This document shows, one piece after another, positions 26,334 through 36,237 of a stretch of 64,000 nt of DNA. Source of the stretch: Actinomycetota bacterium. Lineage in GTDB: Bacteria; Actinomycetota; Actinomycetes; S36-B12. Within the stretch, counting starts at the first letter, position 1, and each line of letters begins with the position of its first letter. The stretch covers positions 1 through 64,000 of the forward strand of contig JAUSNB010000050.1 in the NCBI GenBank assembly GCA_030645615.1, read 5' to 3'. The notes under the pieces are model-generated. The model searched no databases. It saw only the letters and a program-made list of their open reading frames with translations, and was not told the origin of the DNA. The position numbers and the translations under genes were made by a program.

Positions 26334-28034
26334 GTGAGCCAGCAGGGCGGTTCGCTCGCGTCTGACCTTGGCGTCCTCCACCGGTGGCTCGTCGCGACCT
26401 GCGCCGTCCTCGTCATCGTCCTGGTGGTGGGCTACGCACTGAGCATCGAGGCCATCACCCGGATACGGCCCGACTGGCCCGTCATATACCCCTACACGGT
26501 CGTCGGCCTTGCCGCACTGGTCGTGGCGATGATCCTCTTCGACCGGGGCGGTCGTACGGGCCTGGTCATCGGGCGGGTGCTTGCCGCGATCCCGCTGGCC
26601 TTCGGGATCGTCGTGGAACCGGCGATCAGCCTGGGCCTGCTGCCGAGCAGCGACCCGGTCGTGGAGGACTACACCCTCGTCACGGCGCTGCCGGCCCTGG
26701 CTGTCGTGTCCACCGCCACCTGCGTGCTCCTGCTGGGCTTCCCGCGCGATCGCGTGCCCCGCTTCAGGTTCGGCCTCGGCGTGCTCGCGTCGGTCATCGC
26801 GCTGCTCGGCCTGCTCTCCTACGTGTACGGTGCCGCATCGCTCTTCACGCATCTCGGGCTCACCGGCACGTCCATGCCCACCACGATCCTCGGGCTGCTG
26901 GTCATCGGAGCCGCCCTCACCGCCCGACCCGACCGGCCACCGCTCGAGGGTCTCGACGCACGCTACGACGGCAGCCTGCTTCGCCGGATGCTGCCTCCCC
27001 TTCTCGTCATCCCGTTCGTCCCTGCATTGATCACGTGGCTCGTCGGCCTGATCGACACCGATGCCGAATCGGTCACCGCCATCGCGCAGTTGATCACGGT
27101 CGTCCTCCTGCTCGGCGTCATCGTGCTGAGCGGCGCAGGCCAGAGCCGTGCGCGGCGGGCCTTGGCCACCGAGCGCCAGCGCCTGTGGGAGGTGTTCTCC
27201 AACAGCCCGACCGCCACCGCCATGCTCGACTTCAGCGGGAGCATCCTGCTCGCCAACGAAGCGCTCGGTCGCTTGCTGGGCACCGGCCCGGACCTGCTGC
27301 CCGGCAGGTGCCTCGTGGACTTCGTCGCCGACCCGGACCGGCCGGCCACGGTCGACGGGCTGATCTCGGTGTCGTCGGGCGGCGACGTGATCCGCGTCGA
27401 CGTCCAGATCGAGCCTGTGTCCGGCGAGTCCGTCTGGGTCGACGCGTCGCTGGCACCCATCCGCAACGCGGACGGCGTCGTGACGTCCCTGCTGGTCCAG
27501 TGCATCGACCTCACCGACCGCAAGCACCTCGAGCGGATGCTCTTCGACCAGGCCGCGCGGGACCCGCTCACCGGGCTGCTGAACCGCGACGGGCTGGCCC
27601 GGCAACTCACCGAGCGCGACCTCACGCCGGCCCCGGGCTCGGTGACGGTCGTCGTGTACGCCGACGTCGACCACCTCAAGCAGGTCAACGACACCATCGG
27701 CCACCAGGCCGGCGACGACCTGCTGCGAGAGATGTCACGCAGGCTGAAGTCCTGCCTCGCTGACGAGGACATCGTCGCTCGGGTCGGCGGTGACGAGTTC
27801 CTCGTCGTCACCCATGCGCGGCTGATGGGCGTGGACCCGACAGCCGTCGTGCTCAGCCGCCTGCGCGACGAATTGACCGGTCCAGTGGCCGTCGGTCGCG
27901 ACATCATCACCATGTCCGTGTCCCTGGGCGCGGCGGTGGTCCAGGAGTCCGAGGAGTTGTCCGTGGCGATCTCCCGCGCCGACGAGGCCATGTACGCGGA
28001 CAAGCGGCGCCGCCGGTCCACCGACCGCACGTAG
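26334..28034 (+). CDS. membrane diguanylate cyclase with PAS domain
   Basis: A 566-residue protein. Roughly eight N-terminal transmembrane helices (to about residue 270) are followed by a PAS domain (residues ~285-405; SNSPTATAMLDFSGSILLAN) and a GGDEF domain with an intact ARVGGDEFLVV site near residue 485. It should make cyclic di-GMP. The inhibitory I-site RxxD is absent (ADED at that place), so product inhibition may be weak. It starts at GTG 26334 behind GGAGG; TACACT at 26277-26282 is a likely -10. Confidence 0.9.
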   Translation: MSQQGGSLASDLGVLHRWLVATCAVLVIVLVVGYALSIEAITRIRPDWPVIYPYTVVGLAALVVAMILFDRGGRTGLVIGRVLAAIPLAFGIVVEPAISLGLLPSSDPVVEDYTLVTALPALAVVSTATCVLLLGFPRDRVPRFRFGLGVLASVIALLGLLSYVYGAASLFTHLGLTGTSMPTTILGLLVIGAALTARPDRPPLEGLDARYDGSLLRRMLPPLLVIPFVPALITWLVGLIDTDAESVTAIAQLITVVLLLGVIVLSGAGQSRARRALATERQRLWEVFSNSPTATAMLDFSGSILLANEALGRLLGTGPDLLPGRCLVDFVADPDRPATVDGLISVSSGGDVIRVDVQIEPVSGESVWVDASLAPIRNADGVVTSLLVQCIDLTDRKHLERMLFDQAARDPLTGLLNRDGLARQLTERDLTPAPGSVTVVVYADVDHLKQVNDTIGHQAGDDLLREMSRRLKSCLADEDIVARVGGDEFLVVTHARLMGVDPTAVVLSRLRDELTGPVAVGRDIITMSVSLGAAVVQESEELSVAISRADEAMYADKRRRRSTDRT

Positions 28035-28104
28035 TCGGACGCCGCCGCGTTGCCGATCCGAGGCGGAACCCCCGGCGCACGGCGAAGTAGGCAACAATCC
28101 CGCC

Positions 28105-30162
28105 ATGTCGTTCATGCCGCGTCGGGCAGCCTGGCTGACCCGATGGGCGACCGACACTCCCGTGCAGGTCGGCATCGCTGGCGCCTCCTGGTCCGTCGCC
28201 GGCTCCTACGCTCGCGGCCTCCTGCCACGCAGCCCGATGCAGCAGGCCGTCTCGAGCGGCGTCGTGGCCGCGACCCACTACCAACTCACGGCAACGGCGT
28301 GGGCCACCCTGCAGGCGCTTGGCGCGCTGCCGGGCACCCGGCCCGGGCTGCGGGCGAACCTGCTGCTCTCGGCGGGCGGGATCACGACCGGCATCTCCGC
28401 GTCCGCGCTGACGCAGTCCCGGGCCGACGACAGCATGGTGGCTGCAGCGATCGGCACGGCAGGTCGGCTCACCGCCTTTGCGGCCCTCGCTGGCGGCGCC
28501 TCCGCGGCATGGGACGAGATCCTGCACCGCCGGCTCGGGCTGCGGCCGGGCATCGACACAACGCTCCTCCCGGCGGTCGCCACTGGTGCAGCCGTCGTCG
28601 GGTTCAGCATCGCCCGACGCACCCAGCGCGCCCGCGCGTACGGGGTGGTGGCGCCCGAGCGGCACGCGGTCGCTGGCAATGGCGCCCGGGCGGCGCTCCA
28701 GGCCACGGCCGTCGGCATTGCCTCCGGCATCGGCTTCGCCGCCGCCACTACCGGCGAGCAACTCCTGGCCCGAGCCCTCGAACGTGGACTCGCCGTGGCC
28801 CTCAGACGCGAGCCCGGAGCCCTGGGGAGCCTGGTCGCCCACGGCCTGATCCTCGGGTCGATGGGAGTCGGAGGCGTGGCCGCCCTGAACGTGGTCACCA
28901 CGCAACTGCAGCAGCGCGACGACATCGTCGAGCCCGCCTACCCGACGCCACCGACCTCGGTGCACGTGTCCGCGGGACCTGCCAGCTCGATGCCGTTCGA
29001 CTCCCTCGGCAAGGAAGGACGCCGGTTCGTCTTGATGGCGTTGACTCCCGAGGAGATCAGCACGGTCATGGGGCAGCCGGCCATCGAACCGGTCCGAGTC
29101 GTTGGCGGCTATGAATCGGCCGACGATGTCGCGGAGCGAGCGCGGCTGACCTTGCGGGACATGGAGGACGTGGGCGCGTTCGACCGGTCACTGATCTGTA
29201 TCGGGTCCCCCACGGGAGTCGGCTACTTCAACTACTCCCTTGCCGAGGCGCTGGAATACCTGACCCTCGGGGACTGCGCCATTGTCGTGCCCCAGTACGC
29301 CCTGGTCCCCTCCGCGCTGGCACTCACCAAGACCTTCGAGGCCGAGGAGCTCACCGCGCTGGTGGTCGCGGGAGTCCGCGACCGGCTGCACGCCCTGGCC
29401 CCCTCCCGTCGACCGCGGCTGGTGATCGCCGGGGAGAGCCTCGGCGCAAACGTGGCACTCGATATCGCGACGGCGCACGGCGGGCAGCCGTCCGTGCCAG
29501 CGTTCGAAGACCTCGGGATCGAGGCCGGCCTCTACCTCGGCGTGCCTTTCCGCACGCGCCTGTGGAATGCCTGGCGCGAGGACCCCGCCGCCGTCGATCC
29601 GCGCGGGGAACTGCTCCTCGTGAGCCAGCCGGACGCGGTCGAGCCCGGGCCGACTGGTGTGGGGCGGCACGTCATGGTCGTGCACCATGACGACCCGGTG
29701 AACAAGTACGGGTTCCGCATGGTGCTGCAGCCACCGTGGTGGATGGGGCCGCCGACCACGCGCCCGCCCCTCGTTCCGCGCGAGACGAAGTTCCGTCCCA
29801 TCACGTCCTTCGTGCTCGCCACCGTGGACCTCTTCAACGGCATGCAGTCCAAGCCCGGCACCTTCGTCCGTCGCGGCCACGACTACCGCATCGACCTGCG
29901 CGAAGGCGTGCAGCTTGCGTTCGGGCTCGCCTGCACGCCCGCCCAGGGGGATGCGATCGACGCCGCGCTGCGGACCCGGGAGCAGCAGTGGGCGGCCCGG
30001 CGCATGGTCGCCCGCAAGCTCGACAAGGCACGTCGTGCGATCGAGCAGCAACTGGCCGAGTGGGGCACGCCCGGTGACCTCGCCGACCTCGACCCGAACG
30101 CCGACAAGGCGCTGCGGGGACTGGCCAGGCTGGGGGTCATCAGCGGCCCGCCGGGGGCGTGA
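28105..30162 (+). CDS. alpha/beta-hydrolase family protein with N-terminal membrane domain
   Basis: A 685-residue protein of the actinobacterial alpha/beta-hydrolase_9 type (COG4425-like). The N-terminal 270 residues contain several hydrophobic helices; the catalytic half starts at about residue 320 (RFVLMALTPEEIS). The nucleophile elbow is VIAGESLGANVAL (Ser near 452), and HVMVVHHDDPVNKYGFRM supplies the likely acid and His region. It may be a membrane-bound esterase or lipase. An AACAAT box six bases before the ATG is a weaker leaderless promoter. Confidence 0.85.
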   Translation: MSFMPRRAAWLTRWATDTPVQVGIAGASWSVAGSYARGLLPRSPMQQAVSSGVVAATHYQLTATAWATLQALGALPGTRPGLRANLLLSAGGITTGISASALTQSRADDSMVAAAIGTAGRLTAFAALAGGASAAWDEILHRRLGLRPGIDTTLLPAVATGAAVVGFSIARRTQRARAYGVVAPERHAVAGNGARAALQATAVGIASGIGFAAATTGEQLLARALERGLAVALRREPGALGSLVAHGLILGSMGVGGVAALNVVTTQLQQRDDIVEPAYPTPPTSVHVSAGPASSMPFDSLGKEGRRFVLMALTPEEISTVMGQPAIEPVRVVGGYESADDVAERARLTLRDMEDVGAFDRSLICIGSPTGVGYFNYSLAEALEYLTLGDCAIVVPQYALVPSALALTKTFEAEELTALVVAGVRDRLHALAPSRRPRLVIAGESLGANVALDIATAHGGQPSVPAFEDLGIEAGLYLGVPFRTRLWNAWREDPAAVDPRGELLLVSQPDAVEPGPTGVGRHVMVVHHDDPVNKYGFRMVLQPPWWMGPPTTRPPLVPRETKFRPITSFVLATVDLFNGMQSKPGTFVRRGHDYRIDLREGVQLAFGLACTPAQGDAIDAALRTREQQWAARRMVARKLDKARRAIEQQLAEWGTPGDLADLDPNADKALRGLARLGVISGPPGA

Positions 30163-30187
30163 GCCGCACGAACCGTCGGTCGCCCGG

Positions 30188-32641
30188 CTACCCGCGGATC
30201 CGGGAGTTGTCCGGGTCATACATCGGGCGCAGCGATGCGACCGCGGAGTACCGCATCCCGGCGATGTCGACCTCCCACGACCCGTTATCGAGCCAGGCCT
30301 GCGTCAACGGCTCCCCCGCGTCGACCATGGCCAGGCCGACAGCGCCGCCCAGCGAGTGCCCGTAGCTGGCCGACCGCAGGTAGCCCACCGCACTGCCATC
30401 GCGCAGGAGGACCTCGCCGTGGTGCATGAGCGGCTCCGGATCCAGCACCCGCACCTGCACCAGGCGCCGGCCGGGCGGCCCGCTGGCCTTCTGCGCTGCG
30501 ACGGCGTCCTTGCCGATGAAGCCACCCGGCTTGTCGAGGGCGACGGCGAAGCCCAGGCCCGCCTCGAGCACCGAGTCGGTGTTGTCGATGTCGTGGCCGT
30601 AGTCGCGATAGGCCTTCTCCATCCGCAGGCTGGCCAGGGCCTTGAGCCCGGCGTGCCGCAGCCCGACCGGGGCACCCGCCTCCCACACCTGCTCATAGGC
30701 GTGGGCCGCCTGCTCGGTCGGGAGGTACAGCTCGTACCCCAGCTCCCCGACGTACGTGATCCGCACGCACAGTGCCCGGGCGAAGCCGAGGTCGATGTAC
30801 CGGGCGGCGCGGAAGGGAAACGCCTCGTTCGACAGGTCGACGCTCGTGATCGCTTGCAGCACGTCGCGCGACAACGGTCCCTGCACATTGAGCTGGGCGA
30901 GACCTGAGGTCACGTCGGTCGTCCACGCGTGATCGTCGCGGCCCTGCCGCTTGAGCCAGGCCTGCACGTGGCCGTGGGCGGTGTCCGAGGCGATGACCAT
31001 GAACCTGTCGTCAGCCAGCTTGGTGACGGTCAGGTCGGCCTCGATGGTGCCCGCAACATTGAGCCACTGCGTGTACGTGATGACACCAGGCTCGCCGTCG
31101 ACCGCGTTCGCGGAGACCCGGTCGAGCAACCGTCCCGCGTCCGGGCCCTGCACCAGGAACTTCGCCATGAAGGACATGTCCATCAGCCCTGCGGCATTGC
31201 GCACCGCTGCGTGCTCCTGCTCCCAGTACGCGAACCAGTTCTGCCGGCCCCATGACAGCTCCTCGACGTGCGCTGGCACGCCGGCCGGGGCGTACCAGTC
31301 GGCGCCCTCCCAGCCGCTCACGTCGCGGAAGTACGCCCCACGCTCGGCCAGCCGGTCGTGCACCGCGGATCGCTTGATGCCGCGCGCGGTGCGCATCGCC
31401 CGGCCGGGGAAGTGCGTCTCGTAGACCATCCCGAGGGTCTCGACCGTGCGCTCTGCGCGGTATCGCGGGTTGAGCTGGAAGTCGTGCATGCGATCGATGT
31501 CGAACCCGGTGACGTCGACGTCAGGGCGTCCATCGACGATCCACTGAGCGACGATCCGGCCCATGCCGCCACCAGTGAGGATCCCGACCGAATTCATCCC
31601 GGCGGCCACGAAGTAGTTGTCGATACCCGGGGCCTGCCCCACGATCGGCGCCAGGTCAGGAGTGAAGGACTCCGGGCCGCAGAAGAAGGTGCGGATCCCG
31701 GCCTCGAGCGTCACGGGGACCCGCTGCATCGCCCGCTCGAGGTAGGGGCCCATGCGGTCCCAGTCAGGTGCCAGTTCACCGAACGAGAACCCGTCGGGGA
31801 TCCCGCCCACGCTCCAGGGGGCACACACCGGCTCGAAGAGGCCGATCATCAATCCGCCGCCCTCCTCGCGGTAGTACCCGTGCCGGGAGGGGTCTTCGAG
31901 TACGGGCCAGCGCGGATCGACTCCGTCGATCGCCTCGGTGATCAAGTAGTAGTGCTCGGCCGCCTGCAGCGGAATCGCCACGTCATTGCGCTCGCCGAGT
32001 TGGCGGGCCCACATGCCCGCGCAGTTGACGACGTACTCGCACTCGATGTCTCCATGATCGGTCGCCACACCGCGGACTCGCCCCGACCCGGTCAGGGCAT
32101 GGATGGCCGACACGCCCTCCAGGATCCGCACGCCGGACTGGCGGGCTCCCCTGGCCAGCGACATCGTCGCGTCGACCGGATTGACCCGTCCGTCCTCGGG
32201 CACGTAGAACCCGGCGAGCAGGTCGGAAGTGTCGGCGAGGGGGAACAGCCCAGCGATCTCCGCCGGCGAGATCTCGTGGACGTCGAGCCCGACGTGCCGG
32301 TTGAACGCGGCCACTCGGCGGAACTCCTCCAGCCGCCCCACGTCGGCGGCCGCCTCGATGAAGCCCACGGGCGTGAAGCCGGTCGACAGGCCAGTCTCCG
32401 CCTCCAGTGTGCGGTAGAGCTCACGGGTGTACTGGCGCATCCCCATTGACGTCTCGGACAGTGACCCGAAGCAGGTCATGAGCCCGGCCGCGTGCCATGT
32501 GGTGCCCGACGTGATCCGGTCCCGCTCGATCAGGACGACGTCGCTCCAGCCGAGGCGGCCGAGGTGATACGCGATCGAGGTGCCGATGATCCCGCCGCCG
32601 ATGACGACCACGCGGGCGCGGGCAGGAAGATCGGCGGTCAT
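30188..32641 (-). CDS. FAD-dependent sarcosine/dimethylglycine dehydrogenase-like protein with GcvT domain
   Basis: An 817-residue two-domain protein. The N-terminal DAO-type FAD domain has VVVIGGGIIGTSIAYHLG (residues 11-28) and TTWHAAGL, where His50 would carry covalent FAD. The C-terminal half (from about residue 430) is a GcvT/aminomethyltransferase domain (LMDMSFMAKFLVQGPDAG and YVGELGYELYLP). It should demethylate a methylated glycine and pass the one-carbon unit to tetrahydrofolate. GGGGAG precedes the ATG. No glycine-cleavage or choline genes are adjacent, so the exact substrate is uncertain. Confidence 0.9.
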   Translation of the reverse strand: MTADLPARARVVVIGGGIIGTSIAYHLGRLGWSDVVLIERDRITSGTTWHAAGLMTCFGSLSETSMGMRQYTRELYRTLEAETGLSTGFTPVGFIEAAADVGRLEEFRRVAAFNRHVGLDVHEISPAEIAGLFPLADTSDLLAGFYVPEDGRVNPVDATMSLARGARQSGVRILEGVSAIHALTGSGRVRGVATDHGDIECEYVVNCAGMWARQLGERNDVAIPLQAAEHYYLITEAIDGVDPRWPVLEDPSRHGYYREEGGGLMIGLFEPVCAPWSVGGIPDGFSFGELAPDWDRMGPYLERAMQRVPVTLEAGIRTFFCGPESFTPDLAPIVGQAPGIDNYFVAAGMNSVGILTGGGMGRIVAQWIVDGRPDVDVTGFDIDRMHDFQLNPRYRAERTVETLGMVYETHFPGRAMRTARGIKRSAVHDRLAERGAYFRDVSGWEGADWYAPAGVPAHVEELSWGRQNWFAYWEQEHAAVRNAAGLMDMSFMAKFLVQGPDAGRLLDRVSANAVDGEPGVITYTQWLNVAGTIEADLTVTKLADDRFMVIASDTAHGHVQAWLKRQGRDDHAWTTDVTSGLAQLNVQGPLSRDVLQAITSVDLSNEAFPFRAARYIDLGFARALCVRITYVGELGYELYLPTEQAAHAYEQVWEAGAPVGLRHAGLKALASLRMEKAYRDYGHDIDNTDSVLEAGLGFAVALDKPGGFIGKDAVAAQKASGPPGRRLVQVRVLDPEPLMHHGEVLLRDGSAVGYLRSASYGHSLGGAVGLAMVDAGEPLTQAWLDNGSWEVDIAGMRYSAVASLRPMYDPDNSRIRG

Positions 32642-32766
32642 GCGGCTCCCCGGACGGATGAACTGTTCGCCGCCAGCCTAGTGACGGTCTGGCCCGCTTC
32701 CCCGCGCCGGAAATGCTTGTACCCTCGGCAACACGAGGCACGGGGGTGCCATCGAGGGAGGCAGGC

Positions 32767-35049
32767 ATGAACTCCATCGCTGCCGTCTCCCCGCCACATC
32801 AGGTGATCATGCGCTCGCTGGCGATCGTCGGCTGGATCGGCCTGGCAGTCGGTGCCGTGGTCGGGGTCGTCCTGGAGAGCCGCACGGAGGGCCCGCCCAA
32901 CGAGCTCGCCCTGACGCTGTCGATGGCCATGTTCTACCTGCTGCTCCTGGGCCGGCTGTTCACGGCCATGTCCGCTTACCCCGAACGCCGGGCCGCGCTA
33001 GCCAGCCTCACGGCGGCGATCACGCTGTGGGCAGCGGGCTCGGCCTCGGTCAACAGCCTGATCCATTCGGGGGTGCCGCACTTCCCGTCTCCGGGCGAGG
33101 TGCTCTTCCTGACGGCGTACATCGCGTTCGCTGCCTTCGTCAGGTTCGATGCCGGCCATCGGCGCGGAGGCCGCGCGACGCCGTGGCTGGATGCGCTGAT
33201 CGTGTGCGGCGGCGCCGGCGCCCTCGCGGCGGCTCTGCTGCTCACACCCTTCGTCGCGGCGTTCCCCGAGGGTGGCGTGCCGCTCATGGTGGCGCTGATC
33301 TACCCCGTCCTCGACGTAGTCCTGGCGCTCATCGTCGTCGGCCAGTGGGCGCTCGCCTCGCGGTCCATGACTCGCCGCGAGCTCGCCCTCATTGCTGGCT
33401 TCCTGATCATGGCCCTGGCCGACTCCAGCCTTGTCCTCAAGCTGTCGACCGGGCCGTACGCGTTCACGATCACCTTGATCATCCTGTGGGGCCTGGCCCT
33501 CATGCTGATCGTCGGATCCGCCTGCACTGCGCGCCCCCCGCAGGCCAGCCTGGCCCGCCGCCTGCCGGCCTCCTTCCTCGCCGCCAGCTTCCTGCTCGCG
33601 ATCATCCTTCTCGTGGCCCGGCCGGAGGGCACCGTCGGCATGGCCATCGCGATCCCGGCCGTGGTGACGCTGCTGGCCACCAGCGCTCGGCTGATCATCG
33701 CCCTACGCGAATCGCGGGCCGCATCGGAGAACTACCGGCTCGCAGTGACGGACGACCTCACCGGACTGCCCAACCGGCGCGCCCTGCTGAAGGAACTCGA
33801 CGAGCGGATCGCCTCGGCCGAGCCGCTCAGCCTGCTGCTGCTCGACCTCGACGGCTTCAAGGAGGTCAACGACACCCTCGGCCACAGCGCCGGCGACACC
33901 CTCCTGGAGTTGATCGCCCTGCGCATCCGGGAGTCCCTGCCGGCCTCGCTCATGTTCGCCCGCGTCGGCGGAGATGAGTTCGCGGTGATCTACGCCACCG
34001 AGGACGAGATCGAGCTGCTCGAGCAGGCGGCCACCATCCGTCAGACGCTGCTGGCTCGCGCCCGCATCGACGGCCTGGACCTCGCGGTCGATGCGTCCAT
34101 GGGGATCGCCGTGCGCGAGGAGGGCGACGCGCAGGCAGTCGACATCCTCCGCCGCGCCGACGTGGCCATGTACGAGGCGAAGACCACGCGGACCGGAGCC
34201 CAGATCTACAACGTCGACAGGGACGAGTTCTCCCGCGCCCGGCTGCAGATGGGCGACGAGCTGCGTCGAGCCCTGCAGCGCGGCCAGATCCGTACCTGGT
34301 ACCAGCCCAAGGTCGACGCGGCCACCGCTCGGATCATCGGGGTCGAGGCGCTGGTGCGCTGGGAGCACCCTGAGCGCGGAGTGCTCTCGCCGCTCGCCTT
34401 CCTGCCTGTCGCCCGCCGCGTCGGGCTGATGCAGCAGCTATCGGAGGCCATCGTCAAGCAAGCGATCAGCGACGCCGCCGCATGGCACCGGGAGGGCCTC
34501 GAGCTCAACGTCGCGATCAATGTCGCCCCGCCCGAGCTGTTGAGCGGAGCCCTCATGCCGGTGGTCTATCGCGCCCTCGAGCGAAGCCCCGTCCCCTTGG
34601 ACGGGATCACGATCGAGGTCACGGAAGACACGTTCATCAACGATCCGGAGCATGCCCGCGACCTGCTTATCGACATCCGCCGGCATGGCCTGCGCACGTC
34701 GATCGACGACTACGGCACGGGCTTCTCGTCCCTCGCCTACCTTCGCGACCTTCCCCTGAGCGAGCTCAAGATGGACCGCAGCTTCGTCTCCAGCGTGCTC
34801 ACGGATCCGCGCAGCCGCACCATCGTCGAGTCGACCATCAACATGGCCCATGCCCTTGACCTGCACGTGGTGGCCGAGGGCGTGGAGTCCCAGGAGGTGG
34901 CCGACGCCGTCACGAGCCTGGGCGTCGACGTCCTGCAGGGCTACTTCATTGCGCCGCCCATGCGGGCGTTCGACGTGGCCGACTGGGCGGCCGACTGGAA
35001 CCGGCCGGCCATGCGGGTCGTCGGCCGGGCCGACGGTCCCTCCGCATAG
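32767..35049 (+). CDS. membrane GGDEF/EAL protein
   Basis: A 760-residue protein with about eight N-terminal helices (residues 15-320), then GGDEF and EAL domains. The cyclase site FARVGGDEFAVIY is intact and lacks an I-site. The EAL domain keeps EALVRW, TIEVTED, SIDDYGTGFSSLAYLRDLP and VVAEGVES, with DDYGTG replacing the usual DDFGTG, so phosphodiesterase activity is likely. Its net effect on c-di-GMP cannot be predicted. GGGAGG sets ATG 32767; TACCCT about 40 bases upstream is a possible -10. Confidence 0.92.
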   Translation: MNSIAAVSPPHQVIMRSLAIVGWIGLAVGAVVGVVLESRTEGPPNELALTLSMAMFYLLLLGRLFTAMSAYPERRAALASLTAAITLWAAGSASVNSLIHSGVPHFPSPGEVLFLTAYIAFAAFVRFDAGHRRGGRATPWLDALIVCGGAGALAAALLLTPFVAAFPEGGVPLMVALIYPVLDVVLALIVVGQWALASRSMTRRELALIAGFLIMALADSSLVLKLSTGPYAFTITLIILWGLALMLIVGSACTARPPQASLARRLPASFLAASFLLAIILLVARPEGTVGMAIAIPAVVTLLATSARLIIALRESRAASENYRLAVTDDLTGLPNRRALLKELDERIASAEPLSLLLLDLDGFKEVNDTLGHSAGDTLLELIALRIRESLPASLMFARVGGDEFAVIYATEDEIELLEQAATIRQTLLARARIDGLDLAVDASMGIAVREEGDAQAVDILRRADVAMYEAKTTRTGAQIYNVDRDEFSRARLQMGDELRRALQRGQIRTWYQPKVDAATARIIGVEALVRWEHPERGVLSPLAFLPVARRVGLMQQLSEAIVKQAISDAAAWHREGLELNVAINVAPPELLSGALMPVVYRALERSPVPLDGITIEVTEDTFINDPEHARDLLIDIRRHGLRTSIDDYGTGFSSLAYLRDLPLSELKMDRSFVSSVLTDPRSRTIVESTINMAHALDLHVVAEGVESQEVADAVTSLGVDVLQGYFIAPPMRAFDVADWAADWNRPAMRVVGRADGPSA

Positions 35050-35065
35050 CCGGCCGGTCGCCGGC
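35049..35065. terminator. GC hairpin between convergent genes
   Basis: GCCGG-CCGGTCG-CCGGC immediately after the GGDEF/EAL stop, in the 30-bp gap to the convergent LuxI-like gene. The stem is short and there is no T-tract. Confidence 0.35.
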
Positions 35066-35079
35066 GTCGGGTCCCATCG

Positions 35080-35781
35080 TCACGCCGCCACGGTGCGGCC
35101 GGGTGCGGCCGGGACCGCCGCCGGAAGCACGAAGGACGCATCGTCGGGGATGAACACGCCGTCGAGCCCCACGCCCTGAATGATCAGCCGGTAGGCCTCG
35201 GGGTTCTCCCGACGGGCGGCATCGAGCATGGTCGCGTGGTAGTAGACCGGCGTGCTTGATTCCGAGCCGAGGTACGGCGCGGCGTAGGTGCCGGGCAGGG
35301 CCACGTGCCGGTAGTCGAGTGCGGCCAGGACCCGACGAGCAGGCTCGTCGAAGATGGCCGTCAGGGTCCTGATTCCGTTCGCGCGACCGGCGCGCAGGAT
35401 CCCGTGGTAGAGCGCGAGGGCGACCCGTACCCGGCTTCCGCGATGAGCCTCGCGAACTCCCAGAGTCGCGATGTCCCACGTTGCCTCGAGGTCGGCGCCC
35501 GCCGCTCGCGCCGATCGCGGACCGTCGATGCCCCAGGGTGCACGAGCCACGTCGTTGAGGGTCTTCAGGCCCGCAGGTCCGGGCGTGATGATCCGGCAGG
35601 AGCCGAGCACGAAACCCTCGTCGTCGGACACGGTGAGCCAGACCGACTGATCGTCGTAGGGGCCGTACTCCTCCTGGAGCTGCTCGGCAGTGTTGCCGAA
35701 GGCGCGGAGGAAGACGTCCTGCTCGCAGGCGCGGGCAGACTCCTGCAGGGCACCCTGGACGTTGAAGCCCAGGAACATCAT
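35080..35781 (-). CDS. LuxI/GNAT-fold acyl synthase-like protein
   Basis: A 233-residue protein of the acyltransferase fold shared by LuxI, FeeM-type N-acyl amino acid synthases and GNATs. The order of elements follows LuxI: SVWLTVSDDEGFVLGSCRII (about 46-65), LKTLNDVAR, then TWDIATLGV (Trp102, Asp103; LuxI has W-E-x-SR), HRG, LYHGILRAGRANGIRTLTA and a terminal ALDYRHVALPG. ATG 35781 is chosen because GGGAGGA sits eight bases upstream; an in-frame ATG at 35805 lacks one. It follows a SpeD-like gene after 31 bases. The substrate pair is unknown. Confidence 0.7.
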   Translation of the reverse strand: MMFLGFNVQGALQESARACEQDVFLRAFGNTAEQLQEEYGPYDDQSVWLTVSDDEGFVLGSCRIITPGPAGLKTLNDVARAPWGIDGPRSARAAGADLEATWDIATLGVREAHRGSRVRVALALYHGILRAGRANGIRTLTAIFDEPARRVLAALDYRHVALPGTYAAPYLGSESSTPVYYHATMLDAARRENPEAYRLIIQGVGLDGVFIPDDASFVLPAAVPAAPGRTVAA

Positions 35782-35812
35782 GGTCGAGTCCTCCCGGACC
35801 GACATTCGGTTG

Positions 35813-36205
35813 CTAGAACGCACGATGCACCACCTTCTTGGCATTGAAGAACGAGCGGGTGAACTCCGCGGCCTCCTCGTTGGAGAACCACTTGCAGGTG
35901 TAGATGTCGACGCTGAAGAACAGGCGCGGCTGGTCCCAGGCGTAGAAGTGCGCGCCCGAGGTCTCCCAGTGGATCCAGCCGGCCCATCCGTACATCGGGG
36001 ACGAGTGGGTGACCGGCTCCAGCAGCGTGACCATGTCGAGCACACCGGACAGCTGGGAGAGGTACGTGGTGATCTGCTCAGCGGTGATGGGCTCGTCCAC
36101 GAGCCCTTCCACCACCAGGCGCTGGCGGTAGATCTCCGGAGCCAGGTCCTCCATCTCGTCATCCAGGACGGATGGCAGGAGCGGACTCCATGCGGTGCTG
36201 GTCAT
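35813..36205 (-). CDS. S-adenosylmethionine decarboxylase-like (SpeD fold) protein
   Basis: A 130-residue protein with the length and C-terminal core of bacterial SpeD proenzymes. WETSGAHFYAW (residues 80-90) and FFSVDIYTCKWF align with the ESHxxIHTW and AAIDxFTCG segments that carry the pyruvoyl serine and catalytic Cys. Ser83 and Cys104 are kept. The residue before Ser is Thr82 rather than Glu, and the catalytic histidine position (Ser+5) is Tyr88, with a His at Ser+3. So it may self-cleave but decarboxylate something other than SAM. GGAGG six bases upstream sets ATG 36205. Confidence 0.7.
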   Translation of the reverse strand: MTSTAWSPLLPSVLDDEMEDLAPEIYRQRLVVEGLVDEPITAEQITTYLSQLSGVLDMVTLLEPVTHSSPMYGWAGWIHWETSGAHFYAWDQPRLFFSVDIYTCKWFSNEEAAEFTRSFFNAKKVVHRAF

Positions 36206-36237
36206 GCATGACCTCCATCGGTTGTCGTGAATCCACT

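Noticed and set aside
32642-32766. Possible c-di-GMP (GEMM) riboswitch ahead of the GGDEF/EAL gene
   Set aside because: A GGCAC-GGGG-GTGCC hairpin is present, but the conserved GEMM core and tetraloop receptor are not.
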